Shown: in pieces, positions 1 to 12,492 of the stretch
Layout of the letters: every line of letters starts with the position of its first letter
Numbering within the stretch: the first letter of the stretch is position 1
Origin: Sipunculus nudus
Lineage: Eukaryota > Annelida > Sipuncula > Golfingiida > Sipunculidae
NCBI GenBank assembly: GCA_026874595.1
Contig: CM049314.1
Coordinates: 57,400,300 to 57,464,299, forward strand
Length of the DNA stretch: 64,000 bases
Reading direction: 5' to 3'
The notes under the pieces: generated by a model
What the model saw: only the letters and a program-made list of their open reading frames with translations
Databases searched by the model: none
Told to the model about the DNA's origin: nothing
Position numbers and translations under genes: made by a program

Positions 1-1560
1 TATCTCTGTGAATTTGGGAAAGCTGCAGTACGTAGCTGTTGAATTATCGTGTGCGAAAGAAAATCAGCGATTGGGCTGTGGCGGCCATATTGGGATTCCA
101 TCAAGTCTGTAATTTGATTGGTTTTGAGCCGTCATAGGTACCAATCATCCCTGCAAATTTGGGAAAGCTGCAGAATGCTGCTGTTGAGTTATCGCGAGCG
201 AAAAAAAAAATCAGCGATTTGGCTGCAGACTTGTACCAGAAAAAAGGTCATTTTCCGTAGCGCTCCACACATGTTTGTGTTAAAAACAAGTTCTTCCGAA
301 CGCGTCAACGTTCATTGAAACTTCATTCCACGTGTATATATTCATTACATTATTACCCGTGTATCAGGCGTGTTTGTAAATACCCCCAAACCAAGTCGAA
401 CCGAATTGAATGTGCCATATTCTTTTGAAAGAAGGCTTCCCATTTGACAACTGAAAAAAAAACCTTATTTATGTAAGTTCTCCAGTCAGCACATTTTACC
501 ATATATTTAACTATACACTTTGTATCGGTTGTGCTTTATATACAACTCAGTAAGTTTCTGTCCTCACAACAGAATATTTATTGTACATAAATAATCAGAT
601 CCTTATAGCATTGAAAAGTATGTGAAGACTAAATACTTCTGGTGCTATACACTGCAGGCTACTTCTGCTTCCTACAAATCTGTAATTCGGTAAGTCTTAA
701 GCCGTGATAAGTACCAATCATCCCTGTGAATTGGGAAAGATTCAGTATGATGTTGTTGAGTTATTGCGCGCGAAAGAAATCAGCGATTGGGCTGTGGTGG
801 CCATATTGGAATTTTCACAAGTCTGTAAATCGATAGGTCTGGAGCCGTCATAGGTAACAATCATCCCTGTGAATTTTAGAAAGCTGCAGTATGTTGACGT
901 TGAGTAATCGCGCGCGAAAGAAAGTGTCACTGACAGAAGGACGGACTGACACGGTGATCATTATAGGGCACCGCTTGTCAAGCGGGGCCCTAATAAATTA
1001 TTTTTAGTGTTACAAAATATTGTGGTAAAACCCGATGTACACGTCCATGTGTGCACATAAACACGACGTGCTCGCAAATTACTATGCCCCATAACACATT
1101 TGGCACAGACTGAGACCAGAAAAAGGTCATTTTCCGTATCGCACCAGACCTGTTTGTGTTATTAACAATTTCTTCCGAACGGGTCAATGCTCATTCCACG
1201 TGTATATATTCATTACATTATTACCCGTGTATTAGGTGTGTATGTTAATACACCTAAACCAAGTCGAACCGGAATTTAACGAATTGAATGTGCCATATTC
1301 TTTTGAAAGAAGGCTTCCCATTTGACAACTGAAGAAACCCTATTTATGTAAGTTCTCCAGTCAGCACATTTTACCATTTATTTAACTATACACTTTGTAT
1401 CGGTTGTGCTTTATATACAACTCAGTAAGTTTCTGTCCTCACAACAGAATATTTATTGTACATAAATAAACAGATCCTTATAACATTGAAAAGTATGTGA
1501 AAACTAAATAATTCTGGTGCTCTACACTGCAGGCTACTTCTGCTGTATACAATCTGACAT
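1..1560. repeat. Duplicated ~880 bp repeat block with inner ~147 bp units
   Basis: The stretch 231-660 recurs at about 1107-1540 with small changes, giving two large tandem copies about 880 bp apart. Inside each copy a unit of about 147 bp, recognisable by 'gggaaagctgcagta' and 'cagcgattgggctg', is repeated (near 1-150, 150-230, 700-850 and 850-930). No open frame here looks like a protein. I read the block as a mollusc-type interspersed or tandem repeat with no gene. Confidence 0.75.
966..990. other. GC-rich hairpin at a repeat junction
   Basis: A six-base stem (ccgctt / aagcgg) with a three-base loop is extended by gggc pairing with gccc. It stands out in AT-rich DNA and follows a 'gacggactgacac' stretch. 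This arrangement resembles the end of a dispersed mollusc repeat. Its function is unknown. Confidence 0.4.
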
Positions 1561-1864
1561 GGTAAATCTAAAATATGCATGTAATGTCTCATCTTGAAAC
1601 TTATACCCTACACAGGGTGAGGTCAGTCTGATGCTTATCTGGCCATGTACTGTCCAGTGTCAAGTGTGTGACCTGGCCTTACTGCTTAGCGAATAGTATC
1701 CAAAACCTGTATGATTTCTCATTTTCAATTTCTAATTGTATCCCCATCCAAAGTCGGGACACTGGTTTAAGCACGGTCGCGCCGCCGCCGCCGAGATTTC
1801 TTTTGGACGCGGTAAATAAAAAAAAATTTCACGGATCTTTACTAAATTTGATATTTTCATAGAT
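1561..1864. other. No recognisable feature
   Basis: I see no gene here. A short gcc-rich run near 1780-1800 is the only compositional oddity. Confidence 0.5.
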
Positions 1865-2966
1865 ATGGGTGAGAGGACGAAGTCTATTTAAAATGAGGTC
1901 ATGACTTTTACTAGGAGAGTGACCTTGACCTTGAATATTTTTATTTTCGGGGAAAATCACACAAATTCTAAAATATCTTAAGAAATTTTGCATGGATTGA
2001 TCCAAAAATTAACATAACCGAAGATTTTGAATAGAGTTGTCATGTACCAGAAACTAGTGGCGCCACCTATTATCTTTTTCTTGTTTTCGTGCCCTTTAAT
2101 TCCCCCACCATTTCCACTAAAACAGTACTGTGAGCATTATAAGTCAAATACTAATGGACAGATTTCATAGATATTATGCAAATATATAGACATTTGTTAT
2201 GGGATGTTGTATATTCAAATTGGGGTCATGACCTTACCTATGAGAGTGGCCTTGACCTTGAATATTGCAATATATGGTGAAAATCGCACAAAGTCATAAA
2301 TATCTCAATAAGCGATGCATGGATTGGTCCAAAGATAAAATTGATCGAAACTCTTGGATAGTTTTGTTTTCCGCAGAAGACAGGTGGCGCCACCTGTCTC
2401 TTTCTTGTTTTCTCGCCTTTAAATACCCCATCAATGCCACTTGACAATATTGTGAGCAGTATAAGTCTAAAACTAATGGCAATTGGGCTGAAACTGTGCA
2501 TTTCCATTGATCTTGGCTACCTCCATCTTGTATTCAAGACTGGTGGCACCATCTATAAACTATTTGCCATGGTGTCCATCTGTCCATGGGCTTTTGTTGA
2601 AAATTGCTCATATCTCCGGCGAGGTTCAAGGTATTGGTCTTAAATTTGGTATGCCCACCCAGCTTGGAAAATTTTCCCGTAAACCAGACAGGTGGCGCAA
2701 CCTACCCTCCCGTTTTTGTAGAATAAATTAATGTCCTTTTTCTGAGGAGTGATATGCCCTATTGGCCTGAAATTGTGCATGTCGATTGATCTTTTATACC
2801 TCCATCTTGTATTTAAGACTGGTGGTGCTATCTGCAATCGTTTTGCCGTGGCGTCCATCTGTACATGTGCTTTGGGGGAAAATTGCTCATATCTCCGGCG
2901 TAGGGCAAGGTATGGGTCTGAAATTTGGCATGTCCTTCCATCTTGGTAAATTTTCTGGTAAACTTT
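1865..2966. repeat. Degenerate tandem repeats of about 270-340 bp
   Basis: Blocks beginning 'gtcatgac' and containing 'gaccttgaccttgaatatt' occur near 1898 and 2226. A second unit, with 'ctccatcttgtatt' and 'aattgctcatatctccggcg', occurs near 2520-2710 and again near 2800-2960. The motif 'ggtggcgccacct' recurs between them. Open frames on both strands here come from the repeats and are not taken as genes. Confidence 0.7.
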
Positions 2967-3334
2967 AACCGAGTTATATCCTGAACCTAGTATTTAGATG
3001 GTACAAAGATAGAGATAACATTGAATATAGATTAGTACATATGACAACATGTACAAACAAACATACAAATGTTCGTATGGGTTTCTAGTATAATGTAACT
3101 GTACATGCTGAAAAGTACACCAATTATTGGTTTGTCCCTACAAAATGCATTGAAACGATTTTATTCAGGTCCTCTGGAAAAAAATTGAAAAATATCATGC
3201 CATTCAAAACGCAATTATTTCCATGAATGTGCAGCTCTAGATTGACTGTGATTAATAATAAGACCGACTAAATAAGCGTATGATAATTATTTTTGCACAA
3301 GCTTTCAAGTTTATTTCACATGGAGAAATTGACA
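2967..3334. other. No recognisable feature
   Basis: This is AT-rich spacer before the acyl-CoA synthetase fragment. I see no gene and no clear repeat. Confidence 0.5.
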
Positions 3335-3640
3335 ATGAACCAGAAATGCTACATCAATACACCGTCTGTTCCTCTTCGCTACAAAACATGCTCCGACCTG
3401 TTACATCAACGGTTCTTGGCAAACCCAGAGAAAGTGGCGGAAAAGTACCCGGAGGACTTCAGGATATATGTGGTCACCTACGGCAAACTATACCAAAAGT
3501 CAGTGGAAGTTGCCACGCCCTGTGAGCCGTTGTAGTGTCGATTCCGCAATATTTGCAACATCGGACAAGAATTACTTACGTTTCTCCAGACAACAAATTG
3601 CAAGTGTTTAATACCCCAGCATGGAATTTTTGAACTACCT
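3335..3640 (+). pseudogene. Acyl-CoA synthetase 5' fragment (broken)
   Basis: From the ATG at 3335 the translation tracks the first ~60 residues of the intact synthetase at 12493. Shared features include 'LLHQRFLANPEKVA' against 'LLEERFRANPEKVA' and a matching 'SVEVA' segment. After about 3530 the frame stops. The DNA then resumes similarity to the part encoding the 'IPQHAKTGKELL' region, so roughly 100 bases have been lost and the frame destroyed. None of the AMP-binding motifs is present. Similarity to the intact gene ends near 3640, where the duplicated spacer begins. This is a dead N-terminal relic of a tandem paralogue. Confidence 0.85.
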
Positions 3641-5348
3641 AATTGATATATGAAAACTGAAAGAAAATCATAACGTTTGGGCCAATGTTCCTATTCCAAA
3701 GGTGCTGAATTGATATGCTTATATTTGTACAAATGTACGCATGCAAATATATAAAAAAAAAGAGTTCAAGAGATGGAATTTGTAACCCTAGTCCCCTTTT
3801 TAGCTCATTTTGTTTAGGTGATATGTACTTCAGCTAAATGACTCGTCATACGCCGCATTACAAACGGCAGATCTAATATGTGAACATTGGTTTTTCCGTA
3901 AATTTGTTACAGTAATGTACATCATCTGTGCTTCTAGCGTCACTTGATAAAGGACTCATAAACAATGACAGCTGTTTCATTTATTTGGTGCATCAAAGGT
4001 TGATATTATAATGCGATCTGAAAATGATTGGCAGGAAATTCAATTTCTTTGTTCCATCGGAATCACGTTACCTTTTGGCGCATATTAAATATTTCATACA
4101 AGATAATGGATATACTATTTATAATTAACTCAGCTTATTAGCTTACTGTACACTGAGATACCCTAAATGTAGCCTTTGCCTAATTTGAACAATGACAGAA
4201 TGTAAACCGCAGATAATTAACCCCGTGAATCATGAAGCCAACCATATTTTACATATTAACCAGAATTGATTACTGGGTTAATGTTATATTATTAGGCTTC
4301 ATTATCTCTAATGATTCCTATACGTGGTGCTACATGAAATAATGTCGTAGGAGAATGTTCCACTGATTATTAGCCAGGCTACCTAGATAAATATTCATAT
4401 GTAATGGATGTGAACAGACTCCCTAACTTAAATGTTTCGGTATTATCACAAGTACACAGGGATATACATTTAAACAAGGTTTATATATGAGGATGAACAG
4501 AATGTTAGAAATTATATATTATAATCAATACAAATGGAATTCTTATTTAAGAAACTGCATAACCATTTACCAACCGATAGTTTACTATACAAATGGTAGT
4601 TAGTTGATAGTTACCGATGTTCTTATTGCTTCACTTCATAGAGACTAAGGAACACATTTTTTATGAATGTTTTGTAGCAAAAACTATGTATTTTAGAATT
4701 GTGGGTTGGAGGAAATCAAATTGAGTGATAATGCCACCATTGACCTTGAACACAGTATTGTATGGAACATTTCCAATTAAGAATAACCCTTTAATAAATC
4801 ATGTGCTCCTTATATTTAAAATGTGTGTATATCAAAGTAGAAAAGAGTATAATCAGAACACAAGTAACTTAATGTCACATTTTTAAAGAAACTGAAATAT
4901 ATAGAGAAAATTGATCATATAATAACAAAACCGAAATATAAGATTACTATATATTTAGTAAAATGGGAAAAATAAGGAAAAAATTATAACATACAATAGC
5001 ATTGTAGCTTTAGTTTTGAAAGAAAAAGCAAGGGAAAATGTATTCTGTCAAGACCACTAGACTATATGTATATACTGCATGTGCAAATCACAAGGATTGA
5101 AAATTTGAAGTATAATTGGAATAATATCCAGGCAATGTGCTTTGTATAAATTGTATACATTGTATATGTTATATTTGATGTGCTTGCTTACAATTATGTG
5201 TGGAATATGTATTGTACAATTTTCCGCAATGAAATTTATTATGAAAAATAAACAATACACTACGTGGTGTTAAAATACTGAATGAATATTCATATCATGC
5301 TGCCGGAAATCTTGTTTCCTTGGGGTACAATATTTGCGGAGGGAAGCC

Positions 5349-5502
5349 AGCCTACCTAAAGCACATGAATATACCTGGAGGTAAACATAAGCAATGAAGG
5401 AACAACTAAATGGATTTAACAACCCTAGCCTACCTAAAGCACATGAATATACCTTGAGGTAAACATAAGCAATGAAGGAACAACTAAATGGATTTAACAA
5501 CG
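5349..5502. repeat. 78 bp tandem repeat, two units
   Basis: Two units with period 78 (compare 'cctacctaaagcacatgaat' at 5351 and 5429). The same pair recurs at 6150-6301. Copy B of the spacer has a single unit at about 57340-57415, so the number of units differs between duplicates. Confidence 0.85.
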
Positions 5503-5519
5503 TACAAGCTACTGTTAAA

Positions 5520-6110
5520 TAATAGGATCATTTGGATCTTATACACATTAGTTCCTACATTTATGGCAAAAAGTAATAATTTGTTTGAATGCGATATTTT
5601 TCAATGTACCGTAAGAGATACAATGTATATCCTTTTTTTCAAGAAATTCCCTTTCGTGAAAATTAAATAGGTGTTCATAAAGTTACATAATATGAGCCCA
5701 ATTATTGATATACTGACGCAATAGATAATTCAGAATCAGTTTTAGGGTTATTTCTTTGCAAATTTATGATTGAACTAGAAAAACGAACAAAATTAATGTA
5801 AAAAAGGATATTTTACAAACCTTTATTCATTGTTCCCCTTCCTAAGCAGTGTTTGTAATAATTTTTTTTTCAAACGCCTGCTATCATAAAAAATGTGAAG
5901 GCAGAAAGCTTTAGCGGACCACTTAAAATTGAATGAAAATCATATGTTCCTATTCCAAATGTGCTGAGGTGGTGTTATAAAAAATGTATAAATGTCCGCT
6001 TGCACATATATAAACAGAGACTCCCCAGACAGCGTTTGTAACCCTAGTCCCCGTAAAGCTCATTTTGTTTGGGTGATATATATATGTCAGCTAAATGACT
6101 CGTCACACGG
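5520..6110 (+). repeat. Nested duplicate of a synthetase 3' flank
   Basis: This segment matches 55160-55850, the DNA just 3' of the synthetase C-terminal fragment in copy B. Examples are 'attagttcctacattta' and 'aagaaattccctttcgt'. In copy A it lies between two copies of the 78 bp repeat pair, which suggests recombination between those repeats introduced it. I see no coding sequence. Confidence 0.75.
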
Positions 6111-6149
6111 AAGTGTTTTCTTGGGGTACAATATTTGCGGAGGGAAGCC

Positions 6150-6301
6150 AGCCTACCTAAAGCACATGAATATACCTGGAGGTAAACATAAGCAATGAAA
6201 GAAAAACTAAATGGATTTAACAACCCCAGCCTACCTAAAGCACATGAATGTACCCGGAGGTAAAATAAGCAATGAAGGAACAACTAAATGGATTTAACAA
6301 C
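6150..6301. repeat. 78 bp tandem repeat, second pair
   Basis: Two further units of the 78 bp repeat (anchors at 6152 and 6230). They lie just beyond the nested duplicate and mirror the pair at 5349-5502. Confidence 0.85.
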
Positions 6302-7394
6302 GTACAAGCTACTGCTAAATAAGCTTAGAATATGCAACCGGGCGTGTGTAGAAACACACTGTGCAGAACAGACAAAGTGCAATGGACCATAACGTGCAGC
6401 ACAGAGTAAGATTTGTCACCAGGTCGTTTTCTTGTGCTCCTCAGGTTATAGGGATAAAAAGGTCAATAGTCAAACTTATGCTTACCGGGTCAATGATTAT
6501 GCTCAATATGACGCTAAAGCACTCTTCCAAGCATCATATTCTTGTATTTTATATCGGAGAACTTCATTCAAAATCTCTTTCCTTGACCCCGAGGTAACAA
6601 TCTTAGTTAAAGTACAGTGGTTGTTTTCATATTCGTGGGGTTATGTTTCGCGTTTTCCATCTGTCCTGTGTTTCGCAGATGTTCCATTTTCGCGATCTCA
6701 CCATAGTAAAATCTTAAGCAAAGTTATCATTTATTGTGATTATATGAATTAATTATATCGAATAATATGTGCGCAGATGGATAATAATTGGGCGGGGACC
6801 CAAGGTACCATCGAACGATACTGTTCATTAATATCATACCATTTGAAAGATCTTATATTATTGAAATAACATCTTTGAACATACAAGGTGTATTAGTAAT
6901 TATCCTAAATGTCAATGACTTGACTTGCACGATGGGGCCTCTTATTCAAGGTTTTAGTTTTGCGATAATTTTCATTTCAAGATTATCGCTAATTTGAAAC
7001 CCTCGCGAAATAAAGGCAAACATAGTATTCTTATTCAAAAACTTTTGTTTTAAAAGTAATTATGGTAACAGTTTACTTCTTGATTTTGTGACGCTAATGC
7101 GTCAGATCGATTCTCAATATATTCAAGCTTCTGCATTTACAGATATGAAAAGAGAGTTAAATATGCTGTAACCTTTGTGGGCATGTTGATACAATTCAGC
7201 TGAATTAAGCTTTAGAATCATTTTCGGAAATGTGAATTCACAGCTAGAAATTCTTTTAGGAAAAAAATGAATGGTGTGAGGCCGATGTCTCTAAAATGTT
7301 ATTGACTTGTCCTATGTGTATATATTACAACAGATCTGGTATGTTCCACTCACAACACCTGTTGGCGAAGACTGACGATAAGTGCCCAATATAT

Positions 7395-8026
7395 TGTAAC
7401 ACCCGGGGGGGTGTAGCAGACGTGAGTTCGGGTTAGTTTATTTAAGTCCTAACGGCTCGGGTTGATGTATCTGCACTTGACACTCTAAGTCGCATGCATT
7501 CACAAATGAAATAAGGCAGCAGTATACATAAATACGGTTTTAATACAACTCAGCGATAACTTTCAGATGGCAGAAGTAGATGGTGAGGCGCTTTCTCACT
7601 CCGTTGCAGGCGAAGCCGGGGGCGTGGTGTCGCTCCGCTACGCACAATATCCTAAACAGTAATCCCCGTAAACGAAGGTTGGCAGAGTTATTCAATTATA
7701 TAAACTCCTATGCAGTATAGGTCATCCAAAAGTAAATGGGAATATTCCAGTTTAGAATCCCAATGGCGAGTTAATGAATCACTGCTAAGTCTGACACGAG
7801 AGCTGACCACCCTGTGAACAGACCGAGCAACACTCCACTCTCTTCTTCACACGCTCTGCGCGCGCCCTGTTTATAGGCTAAAGGGGGACGGTGACCGTCC
7901 GAGCGGTATCAGCACTACATCGCTGTTACAAGCCAGCGGACAAACCCCGCATACGTAAGTTAGATACACAGCTAACCCGGGCACCTGCAGTGTGACTGAC
8001 CCCTACGGAACCATGCATTCACTACA
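7395..8026 (+). mobile_element. Solo LTR of an LTR retrotransposon
   Basis: The element is 632 bp. It begins TGTAACACCC and ends ACTACA, the TG...CA ends expected of an LTR. It is flanked by a direct ATAT duplication (7391-7394 and 8027-8030). The paralogous spacer has no insertion at this point: 58501-58515 reads straight through. The element is richer in GC than its surroundings and contains a TATA-like 'tttataggc' near 7870. No second LTR or internal coding region is present, as expected after LTR-LTR recombination. The orientation is inferred from the TGTAACACCC end. Confidence 0.85.
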
Positions 8027-8375
8027 ATATCAACAAGCATCGGTCGCATTTCTCAAAGATAAAAAGTGAAAACAGCTCCCTTGTACTTTAGGATAAGGTT
8101 GCTGACATGTCAATTCCCCTGTACCACAAAGTAAAGATAATAATGACTGTTACCAGTTGTGAAGGAGGTACCTCTTGGCTATTCGTTGCTATATTCCAGA
8201 GCTGCGTGCAGTAGTAAGGTACCCTATGGTCCTCTTAAATTAGAATACTGAAAATAATGTCTTCACTTGAAGAATTGTATTGTGCAGTTGTAATGCTACT
8301 TTAGATAAATGTATTTAATTTTATTTTATAGGAGTGGGAATGCTGGCAAGTGTTTAAACACAAGAGTGATCACGA

Positions 8376-8725
8376 TCACCAATACAATTTCTGTATTACT
8401 TCATGTTAGTAAATTTCATCCAGCACAGACAGTTGTTTGTTATAAATAACAAATGTTCATACTTAAGGTATATTGAATATGTACGTGTTACCTATCAGGT
8501 GTATGGGTATTTGTTGATATACTAATGCTTGTTTGGATGGGTGATCCCGGTCACCAATACAATTTCTGTATTACTTCATGTTAATAAATTTCATCCAGCA
8601 CAGACGGTTGTTTGTTATGAATAACAAATGTTCATACCTAAGGTATATTGAACATGTACGTGTTACCTATCTGGTGTATTGGCATTTGTTGATATACTAA
8701 TGCTTGTTTGGATGGGTGAGTTACC
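8376..8725. repeat. 175 bp tandem duplication
   Basis: Two copies of a unit starting 'tcaccaatacaatttctg' begin at 8376 and 8551. Copy B of the spacer contains one unit (about 58848-59010), so this duplication arose after the copies separated. Confidence 0.8.
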
Positions 8726-11359
8726 TGTCAGGTGTATGGGTATTTGCTTAAGTACTAATTAACCTAATAGTTAATAATAAATTTAATACGAACATGTAGA
8801 TCAAATAAACAGGCGATATGGATTTTTTCCTGAAAAAAAACCTACCCTTTTGTCATCTCTCTGTGTTTTCAATATATAAATTTACCAATATCTCTAGGAT
8901 GTCAAATTGGTCCTAATGAATATCAATATTTCCTGTTGGTGATTCATCGTTTGGGATAATATGGAGTAGAATCCTGATGCAATTGCAGGCATTTGCGAAG
9001 GAATGTTCTCCCCGAGTCTTGTCTTTACATATGATATCATATAATATACGTTATCGTCTTCCTGTGTGCATATTCTTCAATAATCCAAACCAGGTGTGGT
9101 ACCAAAACAATATACATCGGTCCCGTTTAATTGAATATTGTATTTGTCAACCGATTTTATTCATTTAAGCGGGCTATTCAAATAATCGGGGTGTTAATTT
9201 TCAAGGTTGTAGCCGTCAGCATAACACTGTGAATTGCTATCGGATGGCTTTCTTGTTTCTCGTATAATTCAGAGGGGTCTGAATTATCTGTTTTGGAATT
9301 TTTAATTTAATGCTGTTTCAATCCTTAAGGATTCTGATTATCATAAAACATTTTATTTGTTACAACAAAAGAAATAGAGAATTACCGTGCATTCACCTGT
9401 TCTTCTATGTAATCTATGGGAAGCGATGCTGCAAAATGGCTGACAGCTTAGCGATCACGTGAATGTGTCAAAGGTCACAATGTTTAGCAAGATTCCTAAA
9501 AGATTTTGATTTTTATAACACGTATTGTCTTCTTTAATTTTAAAATTACTTTCTGCACGTTTTCCTGTTCGTGTGTGGTCTTAAAAATTGTCGTTTCCAG
9601 AAAACGTCATCCTTTACCCAGAGATCGTTTCTAATCAAAACAATTGTGAGTACGATCCTATGCAGTGTGCGTGGCTGGCTACATACCGATCACGTGAATA
9701 TGTCTATGGTCAATAAGGTGAGAGGCCACATAAGGCCAGAAAAATACAGATTCATACTTCGTATCAACTATAAAAAAAACAAACTGATACTGTTTTCCTT
9801 AGGGAAATTAATATGTATCATTGACCATATTCACTCATTGACCGTACAGGTAATACTCTCAAATACAATACCATATTTATAGCGTATCATGTGTTTATAA
9901 TAACCTATCCTGTGAAAGTTTGTCCGGTAGAGTTAACACATGAAACACACATTTAATTAAGCATGTTATCAAGGAGGGAAACCATTTGAGCCGGTGGCTC
10001 GAGTCATATCAAAGGCTAATTAGAAGAAAGAGAAATCAATGGTCCATGAGGTAATTCTTCAAACTTATCGGGCGTGCAATATTATGCGCAAAGGGTCAGT
10101 AGTCCGTGAGACCGTTGTCGCACATGAATATCCGGGAATGTCGTGCATGATGGTCTGGCATGATGATTTTACTATACATTACCCGATATATACATTGATC
10201 AGATATTCATGAAAACGGAGAATTTTATTAAGAAGACATAAAGAATGGTTTTGGTTTTCATTAACTTATACAATTAAACGGGTTTATTCGATTATACGAT
10301 ATACAGTTAAGCAGGACCGACTGTATATATGACATTTGTGTGTTACTACACGGTAAAATACAATGCGATGGCCCTGTTTAAGTAACCAAACGTGTGTAGA
10401 CATGAGACCTTGAAACACAATGTAAAGCACCCAGGGAGACGTGATATTATCTATCATGTGGTATCCCGACTCGAGCTCAGTGACAAAAAACTGCTCCACT
10501 GTGATCGTACAGTGAATATATACACGGCCAAACCACCACGCTATATGAACACATCCTAAGCAAGAACAACCGAATATAACCTTCCTGAAAGTGCTGTGGT
10601 AACAGATCCGCCGGACATCCCCTACCTAATACACGACAAAGGCAACATTTTTACGTAAGTTCTGCAGGAAATATATTGTATTTATAATATTACCTTAGAT
10701 TTCTCATGTGCTGCACGCTTCAATGTTTTATTTTTCCTTATTACCTCACGTTGTGCACATTATCATTCTGATTCAGTATCAGTTAAGCTGTCACAACCTT
10801 TACTTTCTGAGTCTATACGATATTTCGAGAATTCGTATGTACATCTCTGCTTTATCTTAATGAAAATAATACAAAGACAATGAATGCAGTAACTCGTTAT
10901 ACTGGGTTTTCTCGCGAATTTAACCCTGAATTCCTTTTCATATAACAGATGGCCGGGAAATAACTGGTCCCCGGTACACGTCTCAACCTGCCTCACGCCC
11001 TAGCATGTGGCATAAACATAACACATAACACGAATATATAACCATAGTTTTTAAATAAGAAATTCAGAGATTAGGGCAACTCGGCTTTATTCGAAATCAT
11101 GTAAACTTTTTAATTAACCGTGAAGGACACCTGAAATTAGGTCTATATTCTTCGAGTTATAGGACTCGTTTGTGCTCTTTAGACTGGGTAAAAAAAAAAT
11201 GATACAGATGTTTCAGTAACTGAGTAACTAAGGCATTGATTGTTCTGATTCTTTCCATGCATATTGATCATGGATAGTATCACAGATCCCGAAAAGTGGT
11301 TGCGCCATGTTTATTTTTGAAACGTTTTTTTCTATTTTAAGAGCTTCACATGGAGCAGA

Positions 11360-12130
11360 CTGGACGTTATCATGGCCAAAACTGTAACCCAAAACACCCA
11401 GATAGTTATACGGGGCACAGATTGTATCCATTGGCCTTAAATTTTCTAATGTAACATTTAGTGAGGTCCTCGGTAAATATGTTCTTAAAAACATGAAATA
11501 AGGTCACCCTGACCTATATTCTGCGAGCTGTTGGGATAAGCATAATTTGAGCACTCTGAAAGTCAGATACGTTCAAATTGTATCCCTCATACCAAGTAAC
11601 CATTTACTGTGAGCGTGCTTTAAAAACATTAATTGCAGCGTCCAGGGAGTCATATAGGGCAAACATTGTATCTGTTCGCTCTTGAAGTTTTTTTTTCCGG
11701 GCCGATCCTAGGAAAATCTCATTTGAAAGCTATAATTAGGTTATATTGACCAATATGCTCCAAGTTCTTGCCAAAGACATTAATTGGAGCCATTAGACAA
11801 GGTACAAAAGTTAACCGTTAGGTCGAGGTTCTGGACAAATGTTCTTGGAAACCTGAAACAAGGTTAAGGTAACCTATATTCAGCAAGCGATTAGTCATTA
11901 TGTGATGATGAGCACCCAGACAGTCAGGCAGGGTACAAAATTTTCTGTTGGACCTAGAACCTTGTAATATAATATCCATTGAGGTCTTTGGTGAATCTCC
12001 TTTGGATGTTCAATGTGACCTATATTATGTGAGCTACGAGCAGATAACCCAATTTTGAGCACCCAGAAGGGCAGATCGACAAAATTGGTAGTACTTCAAG
12101 TAGAAAATTATAACTTAACGTCTACGGAGT
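11360..12130. repeat. ~150 bp imperfect repeats upstream of the synthetase
   Basis: Degenerate units carrying 'gagcaccc..a.agtcag' and 'cctgaaa.aaggt' occur near 11395, 11550, 11783, 11910 and 12058. They also occur in copy B at 61800-62500. They end about 350 bp before the synthetase exon. They could overlap the promoter region, but no promoter element can be assigned by eye. Confidence 0.6.
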
Positions 12131-12470
12131 TCCTAAACCCTAAATTTGATAGCTGTTACCTATTTTTAAAGGACTTAGTTAAAAACTGTTATTTTGAGCA
12201 TTCTTGATGTTATTCTACCCATTGTTCAAGGTTCCTCAGCAAATATTTTTCACCGGATCATCAATAATTAATACATGATTTATTTAATGACAAATTCAGC
12301 AGAGCGTCATTGTCCTTGGACGAAGTAGTGCTTGCCAAACCAAATTATGGTGATTGTAGATCTTTTTCTAACCAATTTTAGCATTTCTGCATTCAGTTAT
12401 AGTTTGAACGTAATTAATTAATATTTATCTATTACTTATTTTAAATGAATAGATTTTCATTGAGTTTCCT

Positions 12471-12478
12471 TTTTTCAG
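12471..12478 (+). promoter_or_regulatory. 3' splice site before the synthetase start codon
   Basis: A pyrimidine-rich 'ttccttttttcag' precedes the exon carrying the ATG. This implies an intron in the 5' leader and a promoter further upstream, inside or beyond the repeat-filled spacer. Confidence 0.7.
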
Positions 12479-12492
12479 AGTGAGGATTAACA

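Larger units (their letters stand above)
3626..11858 (+). repeat. Segmental duplication, copy A (spacer between synthetase genes)
   Basis: This spacer matches 55617-62511 in the same orientation over nearly its full length. Anchors such as 'aactacctaattgatatatg', the tandem 78 bp units and the 'caacaagcatcggtcgcat' region lie in the same order in both. Copy A is longer because it holds a solo LTR (7395-8026), a nested duplication (5520-6110) and an extra 175 bp tandem copy. No gene is visible inside. Together with copy B it shows that this synthetase locus expanded by duplicating gene plus flank. Confidence 0.9.
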
